A stretch of DNA of 64,000 bases from NCBI GenBank assembly GCA_028277225.1, contig JANQHB010000042.1:1-64000 (forward strand), written 5' to 3'. Under the pieces are notes generated by a model. The model had not been told where the DNA came from, ran no database searches, and worked only from the letters and a program-made list of their open reading frames with translations. Of this stretch, positions 17,853 through 26,782 are shown piece by piece. A program made the position numbers and the translations under genes. Positions within the stretch are counted from its first letter, which is position 1; each line of letters starts with the position of its first letter. Origin of the DNA: Chlorobium sp. Lineage in GTDB: Bacteria; Bacteroidota; Chlorobiia; Chlorobiales; Chlorobiaceae.

Positions 17853-19064
17853 ATGCGAACCGTTTTTTTTGAGAAGGACATTCTTAAAATTCTTGCCGTA
17901 AAGGCTCTTCGGCCGATATGGCCCGGTATAGTTTTTTCTTCACTGTCGCCGACGCAGTACAGGGAGTTGCCAGACAAGCCTTTTCCAGGCGGAAAATGGG
18001 TTCGTGTCAAGAACAGGATATGCGGTATTTGCGCTTCGGACCTGCATCTGCTTCATGTCAGAGGAGATCTCGGAATTGCTCCTGTAGCGATTCCCGGTAC
18101 AGAGCGGATCTATCTCGGCCATGAAATCCTGGGTACAGTAGATGAGGTTGGCGCTGATGTGACCGCTTTGAAGCCTGGGGACAGGGTTATTCTCGACACC
18201 CTTTCAACGTGCTATAGCCAGGAACTGGACAATCCTTGCAAACAGTGCCGTATCGGCAACTATCAGCTCTGTGAGAATGCCGTTTCCGGAGAGAATTCAG
18301 CGGCAGTCGGGGGCGGCTGGGGCGATTCGTTCATTGCCCATGAACGGCAGCTCTATCGCGTTCCGGATGATGTGAGTGATGAAGATGCTGTTCTTGTTGA
18401 ACCGCTTTCGGTCGGTGTTCGAACAGCGTTAAAGAAACTTCCTGAAGCGGGAGAAACGGTTCTGGTCAACGGATGCGGTATTGTAGGTCTGAATGTGATT
18501 CAGTCTGTGCGTTCAATGGCGCCGGACGCCCGGATTATTGCCTTCGCACGTTATCCGCAGCAGATCGAGATGGCCCGTATACTTGGAGCCGACGAGGTGC
18601 TTTCCGGTGATGATCCGTATCAGTCCGTATCGCGCCTGACCGGGTCGATTCTCTATGACGGTCCGTTTGATAATCGAATGATATTGGGCGGATTTGATGT
18701 TATCTATGATTGTGTCGGATCGCAGCACTCCCTGAAGGATTGCCTTCGCTGGACCCGTGCGGGAGGTGCAGTGGTTCTTGCCGGGGTGAGTCTGGAGGTG
18801 ATGAAGGTCGATCTTACACCTGTCTGGTACCAGGAAGTGGAACTGATCGGAATTATGGGTCATGGCATCGAGTCATGGAGCGGAAGAAAGGTGCACACCT
18901 ATGGCCTGACCTGTGAACTTCTGGCCGACGGGAAGCTCAGGACGGACGGATTCATTACGCATTCTTTCAGGATAGGGGAGTGGAAAGAGGCGGTCAGGAC
19001 AGCATCTGACAAACGGACCGGGGTTATCAAAGCGGTTTTTGATTTCAGGGAAGATGCGGCATGA
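17853..19064 (+). CDS. zinc-dependent alcohol dehydrogenase (MDR superfamily)
   Basis: About 403 residues. The catalytic zinc region is RICGICASDLHLLH, with GHEILGTVDEVG; a lobe with several Cys (DNPCKQCRIGNYQLCEN) provides a structural zinc site; the Rossmann loop is NGCGIVGLNVIQSV. The family oxidises alcohols or polyols with NAD(P). ATG 17853 is preferred because AAAGGAAG (17841-17848) precedes it; the open frame back to 17565 only runs through the dispersed repeat. The substrate is unknown, and no neighbouring gene suggests a pathway. Confidence 0.8.
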   Translation: MRTVFFEKDILKILAVKALRPIWPGIVFSSLSPTQYRELPDKPFPGGKWVRVKNRICGICASDLHLLHVRGDLGIAPVAIPGTERIYLGHEILGTVDEVGADVTALKPGDRVILDTLSTCYSQELDNPCKQCRIGNYQLCENAVSGENSAAVGGGWGDSFIAHERQLYRVPDDVSDEDAVLVEPLSVGVRTALKKLPEAGETVLVNGCGIVGLNVIQSVRSMAPDARIIAFARYPQQIEMARILGADEVLSGDDPYQSVSRLTGSILYDGPFDNRMILGGFDVIYDCVGSQHSLKDCLRWTRAGGAVVLAGVSLEVMKVDLTPVWYQEVELIGIMGHGIESWSGRKVHTYGLTCELLADGKLRTDGFITHSFRIGEWKEAVRTASDKRTGVIKAVFDFREDAA

Positions 19065-19147
19065 CGCAGTCAATGATCCATAGATAAGGTGTATCTTGAA
19101 GGAATAATACGTACTGGCGATATCATAAACCAGAATCGGAGAAAGCA

Positions 19148-19633
19148 ATGAAACTCGATAAACCGGAAGTCAGGGAACTCGATGAACGTAGCGTGGCTTG
19201 TGTTACCTACGTAGGAAATTATATCGGCAACGCGCAGATCTTTGCGAGACTTTTCGACAAGCTTGGCCGCTGGGCAGGAACAAAGGGGCTTATAGGTCCG
19301 GATACTCTTCTGCTTTCGGCATATCAGGATAATCCCGAGGTAACTCCACCGGATAAACTGACGCTTCAATGCTGCATGACTGTTCCCGATGACGCGGAGG
19401 TCGAGGAGGATATCGGGAAAAAAAAGCTGCCGGGAGGAAGATATGCCGTGATGAGAGCAGAACTGACAGGATCGGAAGAGTATGGACAGGCATGGGATGC
19501 TCTCGGCAATTGGATGAAGGAGAACAATGTGAGCATCGATATGACAAGGCCCAGCTATGAGTTCTATCTCAACAATCCTGACGAACATCCAGAGAAGCAT
19601 CATATTGTCGAGATTTGTATGAGCGTTTTGTAG
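19148..19633 (+). CDS. GyrI-like (AraC effector-binding type) small-molecule-binding protein
   Basis: A 161-residue single-domain protein of the SHS2/GyrI-like family, recognised from MKLDKPEVRELDERSVACVTYVG at the N-terminus, with YVGNY and the C-terminal RPSYEFYLNNPDEHPE followed by IVEICMSVL. Members bind small hydrophobic ligands, and some inhibit gyrase or serve as ligand modules of AraC regulators. No DNA-binding domain is fused here. It is 83 nt downstream of the alcohol dehydrogenase on the same strand. Confidence 0.8.
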   Translation: MKLDKPEVRELDERSVACVTYVGNYIGNAQIFARLFDKLGRWAGTKGLIGPDTLLLSAYQDNPEVTPPDKLTLQCCMTVPDDAEVEEDIGKKKLPGGRYAVMRAELTGSEEYGQAWDALGNWMKENNVSIDMTRPSYEFYLNNPDEHPEKHHIVEICMSVL

Positions 19634-19636
19634 TTC

Positions 19637-19691
19637 GTGAATGGTAAGTCGTGAATCGTAAATGGTAAGTCGTGAATGGTGAATCGTGAAT
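19637..19691. repeat. short direct repeats (GTGAATCGTAAATGG-type)
   Basis: Four to five imperfect copies of CGTGAATGGT / CGTGAATCGT, several joined by AAGT, occur back to back after the GyrI-like stop. They have no coding sense and resemble the GTGAATSGTGAAT iterons scattered in intergenic regions of several environmental bacteria. Confidence 0.7.
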
Positions 19692-19837
19692 AGGAGTGGG
19701 TAATAGGTATTGGGGAACAGGTGAAAGATGTGTCAGTTGGCGAGAGTGTAGAGGTGTCCGGCCATCCAGCTATCCAGCCGTCATAACAATTCAACAACTC
19801 AACGATTCAACAAAGCCAGGTTTGCCTGAAACGTAAA

Positions 19838-19880
19838 GAGGCCGTCTCAATCATCTGTTGTTGAGACGGCCTCTTCATTT
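19838..19880. terminator. bidirectional terminator between GyrI-like gene and rnf operon
   Basis: The arms GAGGCCGTCTCAA (19838-19850) and TTGAGACGGCCTC (19861-19873) are perfectly complementary. They are followed by TTCATTTT on the plus strand and CTTTACG on the minus strand. It can end both the plus-strand genes and the minus-strand rnf operon. Confidence 0.88.
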
Positions 19881-19896
19881 TGACGCTCGGGCTTTC

Positions 19897-20484
19897 TCAC
19901 TTGACCAGTCCGGAGAAACCCATGAAGGCGAGGGAGAGAATTGCGGCGGAGATCAGGCCTATGGGGACGTTTTCAAAGAGTTTGGGTACGTCGGCTTCTT
20001 CGAGCTTTTCCCGGATGCCCGCAAAGAGGAGGATGGCGAGGATGAAGCCCATTGCCGAGAAAAAGGCGAACACGACCGACGTGACAAAGGAATAGTCTTC
20101 CTGGATTGCAATCAGTGCCACACCGAGAATGGCACAGTTTGTGGTTATAAGGGGCAGAAAGATACCCAGAGAGTTGTAGAGCGTTTTGCTCACCTTCTTC
20201 AGGATGATCTCTACAAGCTGGACGAGTGATGCGATCACGAGAATGAACATGACCGTCTGCATGAATTCGATCTTGTAGGGTACCAGTATGCCGTAGTGCA
20301 GGACGTAACCGATCGCAGTGGCGATCGTCATGACAAACGTAACGGCGAATCCCATTCCGAGAGCGGTATCGAGCTTTCTCGATACACCAAGGTACGGGCA
20401 AATACCGAGAAAACGGGCGAAAACAACGTTATTGACAAATATCGCGCTGACAATAACGAGCAGAATTCCTGATATCTCGTTCAT
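19897..20484 (-). CDS. rnfA: RnfA, Rnf complex membrane subunit
   Basis: A 195-residue polytopic membrane protein starting MNEISGILLVIVSAIFVNN. VNNVVFARFLGICPYLG carries the conserved Cys region, and a second Cys lies in TTNCAILGVAL; in Rnf/Nqr these Cys of the RnfA/RnfE pair bind an iron-sulfur centre within the membrane. It is the last gene of rseC-rnfBCDGEA and overlaps rnfE by 4 nt (ATGA). The longer frame upstream lies inside rnfE and is discarded. Confidence 0.95.
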   Translation of the reverse strand: MNEISGILLVIVSAIFVNNVVFARFLGICPYLGVSRKLDTALGMGFAVTFVMTIATAIGYVLHYGILVPYKIEFMQTVMFILVIASLVQLVEIILKKVSKTLYNSLGIFLPLITTNCAILGVALIAIQEDYSFVTSVVFAFFSAMGFILAILLFAGIREKLEEADVPKLFENVPIGLISAAILSLAFMGFSGLVK

Positions 20485-21086
20485 TTGCTGCCTCCCATTT
20501 TCTGTTCGAGTAAGTTCAGGCCGGCGATGATCAGTCCGAGTCCTGCAAACGCTCCCGGAGGAAGGGCGAAGACAAGGATGGTGCTGGCATCTTCCCCGAC
20601 AAGCGGTATGTTGAATATCGTTCCCGATCCGAGCACTTCCCGTAATGCCGAGAGGAGGAACAGGGCAAAGGTGAAACCGAGTCCCATGCCGACAGCATCG
20701 ATGACCGAGTACCATAGTCCGTTCCTGCTGGCAAAGGCTTCGGCTCTGCCGAGGATCATGCAGTTTACCACGATGAGGGGGATGAAAATCCCGAGCGCCT
20801 GGTTGAGTTCAGGTGAAAATGCCTGGATCAGGAGGTCGACGATCGTGACGAAGGTCGCGATCACGAGGATAAACGACGGGATCCTCACGGTGCTCGGAAT
20901 CGCTTTCGATGCGAGAGAAATGACGACATTCGATCCAAGAAGCACGAAAGTCGTTGCCAGACCCATGCCAAGGCCGTTGATCGCCGATGTCGTTACGGCA
21001 AGTACCGGACAGAGGCCCAGCAGCATTTTGGTTACGGGATTTTCCTTGACAAATCCCCGGGTAAAAATATTGAGTGCTTCGTTCAT
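20481..21086 (-). CDS. rnfE: RnfE, Rnf complex membrane subunit
   Basis: A 201-residue integral membrane protein, homologous to RnfA and NqrD. It starts MNEALNIFTRGFVKENPV, with the conserved KMLLGLCPVLAVTTS and IVVNCMILGRAEAFA segments, each contributing a membrane cysteine. It pairs with RnfA in inverted topology. It overlaps rnfG and rnfA by 4 nt each, indicating tight translational coupling. Confidence 0.95.
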   Translation of the reverse strand: MNEALNIFTRGFVKENPVTKMLLGLCPVLAVTTSAINGLGMGLATTFVLLGSNVVISLASKAIPSTVRIPSFILVIATFVTIVDLLIQAFSPELNQALGIFIPLIVVNCMILGRAEAFASRNGLWYSVIDAVGMGLGFTFALFLLSALREVLGSGTIFNIPLVGEDASTILVFALPPGAFAGLGLIIAGLNLLEQKMGGSK

Positions 21087-21628
21087 TCTGCAGAAGGTTT
21101 AATGTATTGCCCGTTGACGAATTCAAGTCCCTTGACGACGCCGTTGATAACTGCGCGTGATGATATGGTGGCGGCAGTGAGCTCGTCTATGTCCCCGCCG
21201 TCTTTCTTGACGGCCCAGTTGGTGTCGTCGAGTCTTCGTCCCTTGAACAGTTTCTTGAATTTGGATTTGTCGATCTTGTCGCCGAGACCGGGAGTTTCAC
21301 GGTGAAAAAGAACCTTGTAGTCAAGAATCGTGTTGTCGGGTGAAACGCCGGTCAGGAATTCGATTCTGCCGCTGTAGCCGTCATCGGTATATGATTCGAC
21401 AGCGATACCCTGAAGAGTGCCTTCCTGGTCGTATGCTTCATGAAACGATGTCTCTTCGGTCGTTACCGTTCTGAGACTGTCAAATGCAAACGGGAATATC
21501 TGTTCAATCGCTTTTCGTTTCATTTTCTCTTTTGCGGCAGCTATCGGTTCACGTGTCAGGTCATCGACGACAGCAAGCAGAGAAGCGCTCAGGATACCGA
21601 CTATTGTTAGGATGATGATGGGTCTCAT
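21083..21628 (-). CDS. rnfG: RnfG, FMN-binding subunit
   Basis: A 181-residue protein with an N-terminal membrane anchor (IIILTIVGILSASLLAVV) and an extracytoplasmic FMN-binding domain. The flavin site is DELTAATISSRAV, in which a Thr of ATIS would carry covalently bound FMN (the family consensus is SGAT.S, so this variant is TAAT). GETPGLGD-like HRETPGLGDKI is also conserved. It takes part in the electron path of the Rnf ion-pumping ferredoxin:NAD oxidoreductase. Confidence 0.93.
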   Translation of the reverse strand: MRPIIILTIVGILSASLLAVVDDLTREPIAAAKEKMKRKAIEQIFPFAFDSLRTVTTEETSFHEAYDQEGTLQGIAVESYTDDGYSGRIEFLTGVSPDNTILDYKVLFHRETPGLGDKIDKSKFKKLFKGRRLDDTNWAVKKDGGDIDELTAATISSRAVINGVVKGLEFVNGQYIKPSAE

Positions 21629-22620
21629 GATGTGGTCTGCTTCTTTTGTTGTAATGCTTTTCTGTCGTTGAGGTCCCAGCGGTCGATCAGCGGGACAAAA
21701 GAGTTCATGATGAGGATGGCGAATGAAATTCCTTCAGGATAACCGCCCCAGAGCCTGATGACGGCTGTCAGCAATCCGCATCCGAGACCGAAAATCAGCT
21801 GCCCCCGGATAGAGAGCGGTGAGGTGACCATGTCGGTAGCCATAAAGAATGCTCCGAGAACAAGGCCGCCGGTCAGCATGTGAAACATCGGCGAGGCATA
21901 GGTTCCCGGATCGATAAGGTGAAAGAGCGCCGTGAAGAGAAAAACAGAGCCGATCAGTGTCAGCGGGATATGCATGGTAATGTATTTCTTGTACCATAAC
22001 CATGCGGCTCCAGCAAGAAGCGCAAGGGCTGAAGTTTCGCCGAGGCTGCCGTTCATGTTGCCGAGAAGACCGTCCATAAGGGAAAACGATGCAGCGACAG
22101 TCTCAAGACCTTCGGTCTTCAGTATGCCGAGAGGTGTGGCTGCTGTTTCCATGTCTATGGCAACGTCAAAAGAGAATGGCATAGGGACCGGCCAGCTTGT
22201 CATAGCGGCCGGGAAAGAAATGAGCAGAAAAACCCTGGCGACGAGTGCAGGATTGAAGACATTGAAGCCGAGTCCTCCAAAAACATGTTTTGAGGCCACG
22301 ATTGCGATAAATGCCCCGATGAATACCATCCAGAGGGGCAGGTTGGCGGGAACGTTCAATGCAAGCAGCAGGCCGGTAACAAGAGCGCTGCCGTCAAGAC
22401 AGGAGTTAGGCTTTTTTCTTGCTTTGTCCATCAGCCATTCGAACCCGATACAGCTGAGAATTGAGAAAACCGTGAGGATAAGCGCTTTCATTCCGAAGAG
22501 ATAGACCGACATGACGGTTGCCGGAGCGAGAGCAAGCGCAACGTTATACATTACCGATTCGATCGAATCATTCGAACGAACGAACGGTGCATTTGATACT
22601 TTCAGGTTGACTGATTCCAT
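21625..22620 (-). CDS. rnfD: RnfD, FMN-binding membrane subunit
   Basis: A 331-residue polytopic subunit homologous to NqrB. Typical parts are SPFVRSNDSIESVMYNVALA-like N-terminus (NAPFVRSNDSI), LDGSALVTGLLLALNVP, and LGGLVLGAFFMATDMVTSPL, the segment containing the Thr used for covalent FMN in NqrB/RnfD. It overlaps rnfG by 4 nt and follows rnfC by 18 nt. Confidence 0.93.
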   Translation of the reverse strand: MESVNLKVSNAPFVRSNDSIESVMYNVALALAPATVMSVYLFGMKALILTVFSILSCIGFEWLMDKARKKPNSCLDGSALVTGLLLALNVPANLPLWMVFIGAFIAIVASKHVFGGLGFNVFNPALVARVFLLISFPAAMTSWPVPMPFSFDVAIDMETAATPLGILKTEGLETVAASFSLMDGLLGNMNGSLGETSALALLAGAAWLWYKKYITMHIPLTLIGSVFLFTALFHLIDPGTYASPMFHMLTGGLVLGAFFMATDMVTSPLSIRGQLIFGLGCGLLTAVIRLWGGYPEGISFAILIMNSFVPLIDRWDLNDRKALQQKKQTTS

Positions 22621-22638
22621 AAATGTAATACTGTGCCT

Positions 22639-23964
22639 TTATGCTGATTTGCGTTTCTGGCGTTTGTTGACAAGCGCCTTGGCGTATTTGATCCAGTGGA
22701 CAAGTTCACGCCTGGATGGACAGACATAGGTGCAACTGCCGCATTCGGTGCAGTTGGCCAGTCCAAGGAGCTGAATTTCATCAAAGTCTCTCAGCTGGGC
22801 GACATTTGCCAGCAGCCATGGTGCAAGGCCCTGCGGGCAGACTTCGACACATTTTCCGCACCTGATACAGGTCCTCTCCCGAGCTTTTTCAATGCTGGAA
22901 TTGTTGATGAAAAGAATGCCTGAAGTGGTTTTTGTTACCGGTACGTCGAGAGTGAAAAGAGCTTTTCCCATCATGGGACCTCCCGAGATGACCTGGTTCG
23001 TTCCGGCTTTCGGTTCTCCGCAAAAAGCCGTGATATCGCTGAAACGTGTTCCGATCACAGCTCTGATGTTTTTCGGTTTTCCGATTTCGAGGCCTGAAAC
23101 TGTTACGATCCTGTCGACAAGGGGTTTGTTTTTGCAGACGGCCTCATAAACGGCAACAGCTGTTCCGATATTCTGAACGAGGCAGCCCTTGTCGAACGGA
23201 AGTTCTCCTGCTTCGATCGTTCTGCCGGTAATGGCATTGATGAGCTGTTTTTCAGCGCCCTGCGGATACTTGGTTTTCAGCGAAACAACTTCGATGCCTT
23301 TCGGAGAAGCTTTTCGGGAAAGTGTGTCTATGGCATCCTGCTTGTTGGATTCAATACCGATGAAAGCTTTTACCCTTTCGCCGAAAAGGGATGCGATGAT
23401 TTCAAGGCCTGCGATCACTTCGTCGGGTGATTCCAGCATGAGCCGGTGATCCGCGGTCAGGAACGGCTCGCATTCGGCGCCGTTGAGAATGATGGTGTCG
23501 ATCTTTTTGTCGGGAGGAGGGGAGAGCTTGACATTTGTCGGGAAGCCGGCTCCGCCCATACCGACGATGCCTGCATTTTTCACCCTTCCGATGATATCTT
23601 CTTTTGAAAGATCACGCCAGTTCACAGGTTCGGTGTTGAGGCCTTCAGCCCATTCGTCTTTCCCGTCAGCGGTGAGAAGAACCGTCATGGCGTATTGACC
23701 GCTCGGGTGAGGAAGTGACTTGATGCCTTTTACCTTTCCACTGGTGCTGGCATGAACATTGGCGGAAATAAAGCCGTCTGCCGCACCGATCAGATCTCCT
23801 TTTTTAACCTCACTGCCGAGCTTGACGACCGGTTTTGCAGGTTTGCCCAGATGCTGGTTCATGGGTATTGCAAGTTCCGCCGGAACAGGCATTTTCTCAA
23901 TGGCAAGGTTTTCGGTGAACTTGCTTTCAGGGGGGTGTATTCCCCCTATCTTGAATGTCTTCAT
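22639..23964 (-). CDS. rnfC: RnfC, NADH/flavin-binding subunit with two 4Fe-4S clusters
   Basis: A 441-residue peripheral cytoplasmic subunit. The N-terminus (GGIHPPESKFT) is typical, followed by the Nqo1-like nucleotide/flavin fold with GMGGAGFPTNVKL and ILNGAECEPFLTADHRLM. Two ferredoxin motifs near the C-terminus, CIRCGKCVEVCP and CTECGSCTYVCP, bind 4Fe-4S clusters. It is the NAD-side module of the Rnf complex. It is compact and lacks the long SLBB/Ala-Lys-rich tail found in some gammaproteobacterial RnfC. Confidence 0.95.
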   Translation of the reverse strand: MKTFKIGGIHPPESKFTENLAIEKMPVPAELAIPMNQHLGKPAKPVVKLGSEVKKGDLIGAADGFISANVHASTSGKVKGIKSLPHPSGQYAMTVLLTADGKDEWAEGLNTEPVNWRDLSKEDIIGRVKNAGIVGMGGAGFPTNVKLSPPPDKKIDTIILNGAECEPFLTADHRLMLESPDEVIAGLEIIASLFGERVKAFIGIESNKQDAIDTLSRKASPKGIEVVSLKTKYPQGAEKQLINAITGRTIEAGELPFDKGCLVQNIGTAVAVYEAVCKNKPLVDRIVTVSGLEIGKPKNIRAVIGTRFSDITAFCGEPKAGTNQVISGGPMMGKALFTLDVPVTKTTSGILFINNSSIEKARERTCIRCGKCVEVCPQGLAPWLLANVAQLRDFDEIQLLGLANCTECGSCTYVCPSRRELVHWIKYAKALVNKRQKRKSA

Positions 23965-24804
23965 TTATGAGGCAACTTTTTGTTTCACGTCTTCAAGATC
24001 CCGCTCCAGAAGGATGCAGTTGACTTTTGCCGGGCAGACCTCGATACATTTACCACAGGCTGTGCATTTTTCCTGATCGATCCTTGCAAGGAAGTCTTCG
24101 ATGACAATAGCGTCATCCTCGCAGACTTTGACGCATTTCCTGCAGGCAATGCAGCCGGCATCACAGGCCTTTTTCGTATCTGCTCCTTTATCATGAGAAT
24201 TGCAGGCGATGAAGTACCGTTCAGCTTTTTTCTCCTGCATGACCAGGACACCTGTAGGACAGGCCGGGATGCAGGCTCCGCAACCTGTGCAGAGATCCTT
24301 GTCGATGACGACAAGACCGTTTTCGAGCCGCATGGCGCCAAAATCACAAAATGCGATACAGGAGCCAAGGCCGATGCATGAATACTTGCATTGTTTCGGG
24401 CCGATATAGGTCTGGGTTGCGGCCCAGCAATCCTGAATGCCGAAGTACTGCGCGGTTTCCCTTGCGTTGTCATTGTTTCCCTGACAAAGAAGGACAGCGG
24501 TAATCGGTTTCGGTTCCGCCATGGAGATACCGAGTGTTGTACCCAGTTTTTCGGCAAGATCCGGCCCGCCAACCGGGCACGACATCGAAGAATCCCTGGT
24601 TTCGACAAGTACTTCTGCAAACTGTCCGCAGCTTGGATAACCGCATGCACCGCAGTTTACACCGGGAAGAATATCGTTGACGATGAGGACAGTGGGATCT
24701 TCTTCGACATGGAATTTTTTTGATACGTAGAAAATAATGCAGCCGAGAACAAGCGCGACAGTTCCAAGGCTTGTGACTGCGGGTATGAATGCTTCACTGA
24801 TCAT
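23965..24804 (-). CDS. rnfB: RnfB, multi-cluster ferredoxin subunit
   Basis: A 279-residue protein: an N-terminal membrane anchor (VTSLGTVALVLGCIIFYV), the RnfB Fe-S domain (CGACGYPSCGQFAE plus a downstream Cys), and four ferredoxin-type motifs including CTGCGACIPACP, CIACRKCVKVCE and CTACGKCIEVCP. It therefore resembles the long RnfB form of strict anaerobes rather than the shorter proteobacterial one. It is the entry point for electrons from soluble ferredoxin. Its stop abuts the rnfC start with no gap. Confidence 0.95.
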   Translation of the reverse strand: MISEAFIPAVTSLGTVALVLGCIIFYVSKKFHVEEDPTVLIVNDILPGVNCGACGYPSCGQFAEVLVETRDSSMSCPVGGPDLAEKLGTTLGISMAEPKPITAVLLCQGNNDNARETAQYFGIQDCWAATQTYIGPKQCKYSCIGLGSCIAFCDFGAMRLENGLVVIDKDLCTGCGACIPACPTGVLVMQEKKAERYFIACNSHDKGADTKKACDAGCIACRKCVKVCEDDAIVIEDFLARIDQEKCTACGKCIEVCPAKVNCILLERDLEDVKQKVAS

Positions 24805-24807
24805 GCG

Positions 24808-25206
24808 TTATGATTTAATTCCCGTAATAGAATAATATGTTGTGTCTTTCAGTATGACCCGGAGAACGATATAGGTTATAACCAGAGTGGCGGTTCCTGA
24901 AAGAAACGATTGCCAGAGTTCGAGGTTCATGACCTGAGCCGCTCCAAGAGCCAGCATGAAAAGAACCAGCGGCCCGACAAACAGAATGAGTGCCGCTCTG
25001 ATTTCCGCATGTTCTTTCAGGCTGCATTCCACAACATCTCCAGGTTTTGCGCCGATCATATTCCGGGCAAGAACCGTTTGGGCTTTTTCTGACGGTTTTT
25101 GCCCCATGGTGCATGCTCCGCAATGGACGTTCTCTTTCGAGGCTTCATTGCAAAAGAGCTCGATTTCCGCTTTTTCCTTATCTATTTTAAGCACTTTAGC
25201 ATACAT
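24808..25206 (-). CDS. RseC/MucC family membrane protein
   Basis: A 132-residue protein with an N-terminal small beta domain containing NVHCGACTMGQ (a CX2C pair) and two hydrophobic helices (AALILFVGPLVLFMLALGAA and a second). This is the RseC/SoxR-reducing system family. In other bacteria such genes accompany rnf operons, where they help to reduce SoxR or assemble the complex. It is the first gene of the rnf transcription unit, 3 nt before rnfB. The 200 nt upstream must contain the operon promoter, but I see no clear boxes. Confidence 0.85.
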   Translation of the reverse strand: MYAKVLKIDKEKAEIELFCNEASKENVHCGACTMGQKPSEKAQTVLARNMIGAKPGDVVECSLKEHAEIRAALILFVGPLVLFMLALGAAQVMNLELWQSFLSGTATLVITYIVLRVILKDTTYYSITGIKS

Positions 25207-25406
25207 ATGGCATGTTCATCTCCTATGTCATTATTCGCCAATAATAACCTTTTCATCAAAGTATGTCAGATGTCGGGTGACAGTGATATGCGAGATGCTT
25301 CGCGTCGGCCCCAGTCTCTCCTTTAAACCGTTAAACAGGCACAAAACGACATTAAATGTAAGAAAAATTGAGCGCTTTGCCAAGCTTTGCAAAAGGGTCT
25401 CTGTAT

Positions 25407-26714
25407 TTATGCCAGTCCGTTCCTTGCAAAGATAATGTCAACGCTTTTTCTGAGCTTCCGGAGAATGCTTTCCGAGGAGAACAGCTCTTCGATTTCATCG
25501 GGCGAGATGTGCGCGAGGATTTCAGGGTCCTGCAGGACGTGCTCCTTGAGTTGTATCTTGTGTTCCCAGCTTTTCATGGCGTTTCGCTGAACAAGCTTGT
25601 ATGCATCTTCCCGTGTCAGGCCTTTTCCCGTCAGGGCGAGCAGAAGCGTCTGGGACAGCGTGAGGCCGTATGAAGTGTCGAAGTTCTTTTGCATCCTTTC
25701 AGGATAGACGAGCAGGGTTTTCAGGGAATCGGCAAACGTGCGCAGCATGTAACAGAGCGCGATGGTTGAATCCGGCATGATGATTCGCTCAACAGAGGAG
25801 TGGGATATGTCCCGTTCATGCCACAAGGCCACGTTTTCCATTGCGGCTAATGAGTTGGTGCGAACTATCCTTGCGAGCCCTGTAAGCCTTTCAAAGGTTA
25901 TCGGATTGCGTTTATGAGGCATTGCCGAGCTGCCTTTCTGCCCTTTGCTGAAATATTCCTCGGTTTCCCTGACTTCGGTTCTCTGCAGATGACGCAGTTC
26001 GACGGAAAACTTTTCGATCGACGATGCGATGATTGCCAGCGTTGTGAGAAATTCCGCATGCCGGTCACGTTGCAGGATCTGGGTTGAAATCGGTGAAGGT
26101 TTCAGGCCGAGTTTGCAGCATACAACGGCTTCTATTTCCGGTGACAGATGCTGATAGGTGCCGACAGCCCCGGAAATTTTTCCAACAGAAACGGTTTCGA
26201 CGGCATGCTCCAGTCGCTCGAGATTTCTTGTCATCTCCTGATGCCAGAGCAGCAATTTGAGCCCGAATGTTGTCGGTTCGGCGTGAATGCCGTGGGTTCT
26301 TCCCATTTCCAGGGTGTATTTGAACTCGACCGCACGTTCTGCAAGTATCTCTATGAGTTTTTCGACATCGCGAAGAAGGATGATGCCTGCGTCCCGCATC
26401 TGCATGGCAAGACAGGTGTCGCCAACGTCCGAGGAGGTGAGTCCCTCGTGAATATATCTCGACCGGGGTCCGACGTACCGGTTGACGTTGGTGAGGAATG
26501 CGATGACGTCATGCTTTGTTTCTTTCTCGATCTCAAGAATTTCATCGACATTGAACCTGGCGTTGTTCCTGATGGTTTCAAGCGCATCCTCTGGAACGAT
26601 TCCGGCTTCCGCACGGGCCTCGACGGCGGCAATCTCGAGCTGGAGCCAACGCTGGAACTTTGCTTCATCGGTCCAGATGGACTTTATGTCTTCGGGTGAG
26701 TAACGTGGTATCAC
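25407..26714 (-). CDS. purB: PurB, adenylosuccinate lyase
   Basis: A 435-residue fumarase/aspartase superfamily enzyme. The signature loop GSSAMPHKRNPI is present, with the catalytic-type His in GRTHGIHAEPTTFG and TSSDVGDTCL. It cleaves SAICAR and adenylosuccinate in purine synthesis. It sits on the minus strand between the cca gene and the rnf promoter region, with no sign of coupling to either. Length and motifs are normal for the bacterial type. Confidence 0.96.
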   Translation of the reverse strand: MIPRYSPEDIKSIWTDEAKFQRWLQLEIAAVEARAEAGIVPEDALETIRNNARFNVDEILEIEKETKHDVIAFLTNVNRYVGPRSRYIHEGLTSSDVGDTCLAMQMRDAGIILLRDVEKLIEILAERAVEFKYTLEMGRTHGIHAEPTTFGLKLLLWHQEMTRNLERLEHAVETVSVGKISGAVGTYQHLSPEIEAVVCCKLGLKPSPISTQILQRDRHAEFLTTLAIIASSIEKFSVELRHLQRTEVRETEEYFSKGQKGSSAMPHKRNPITFERLTGLARIVRTNSLAAMENVALWHERDISHSSVERIIMPDSTIALCYMLRTFADSLKTLLVYPERMQKNFDTSYGLTLSQTLLLALTGKGLTREDAYKLVQRNAMKSWEHKIQLKEHVLQDPEILAHISPDEIEELFSSESILRKLRKSVDIIFARNGLA

Positions 26715-26782
26715 GGTGCATGTGTTTGATGGCCCGGGCAGAGCAGGCCGGTTTAAAGAAAAACATCAATATATCATTTCGA

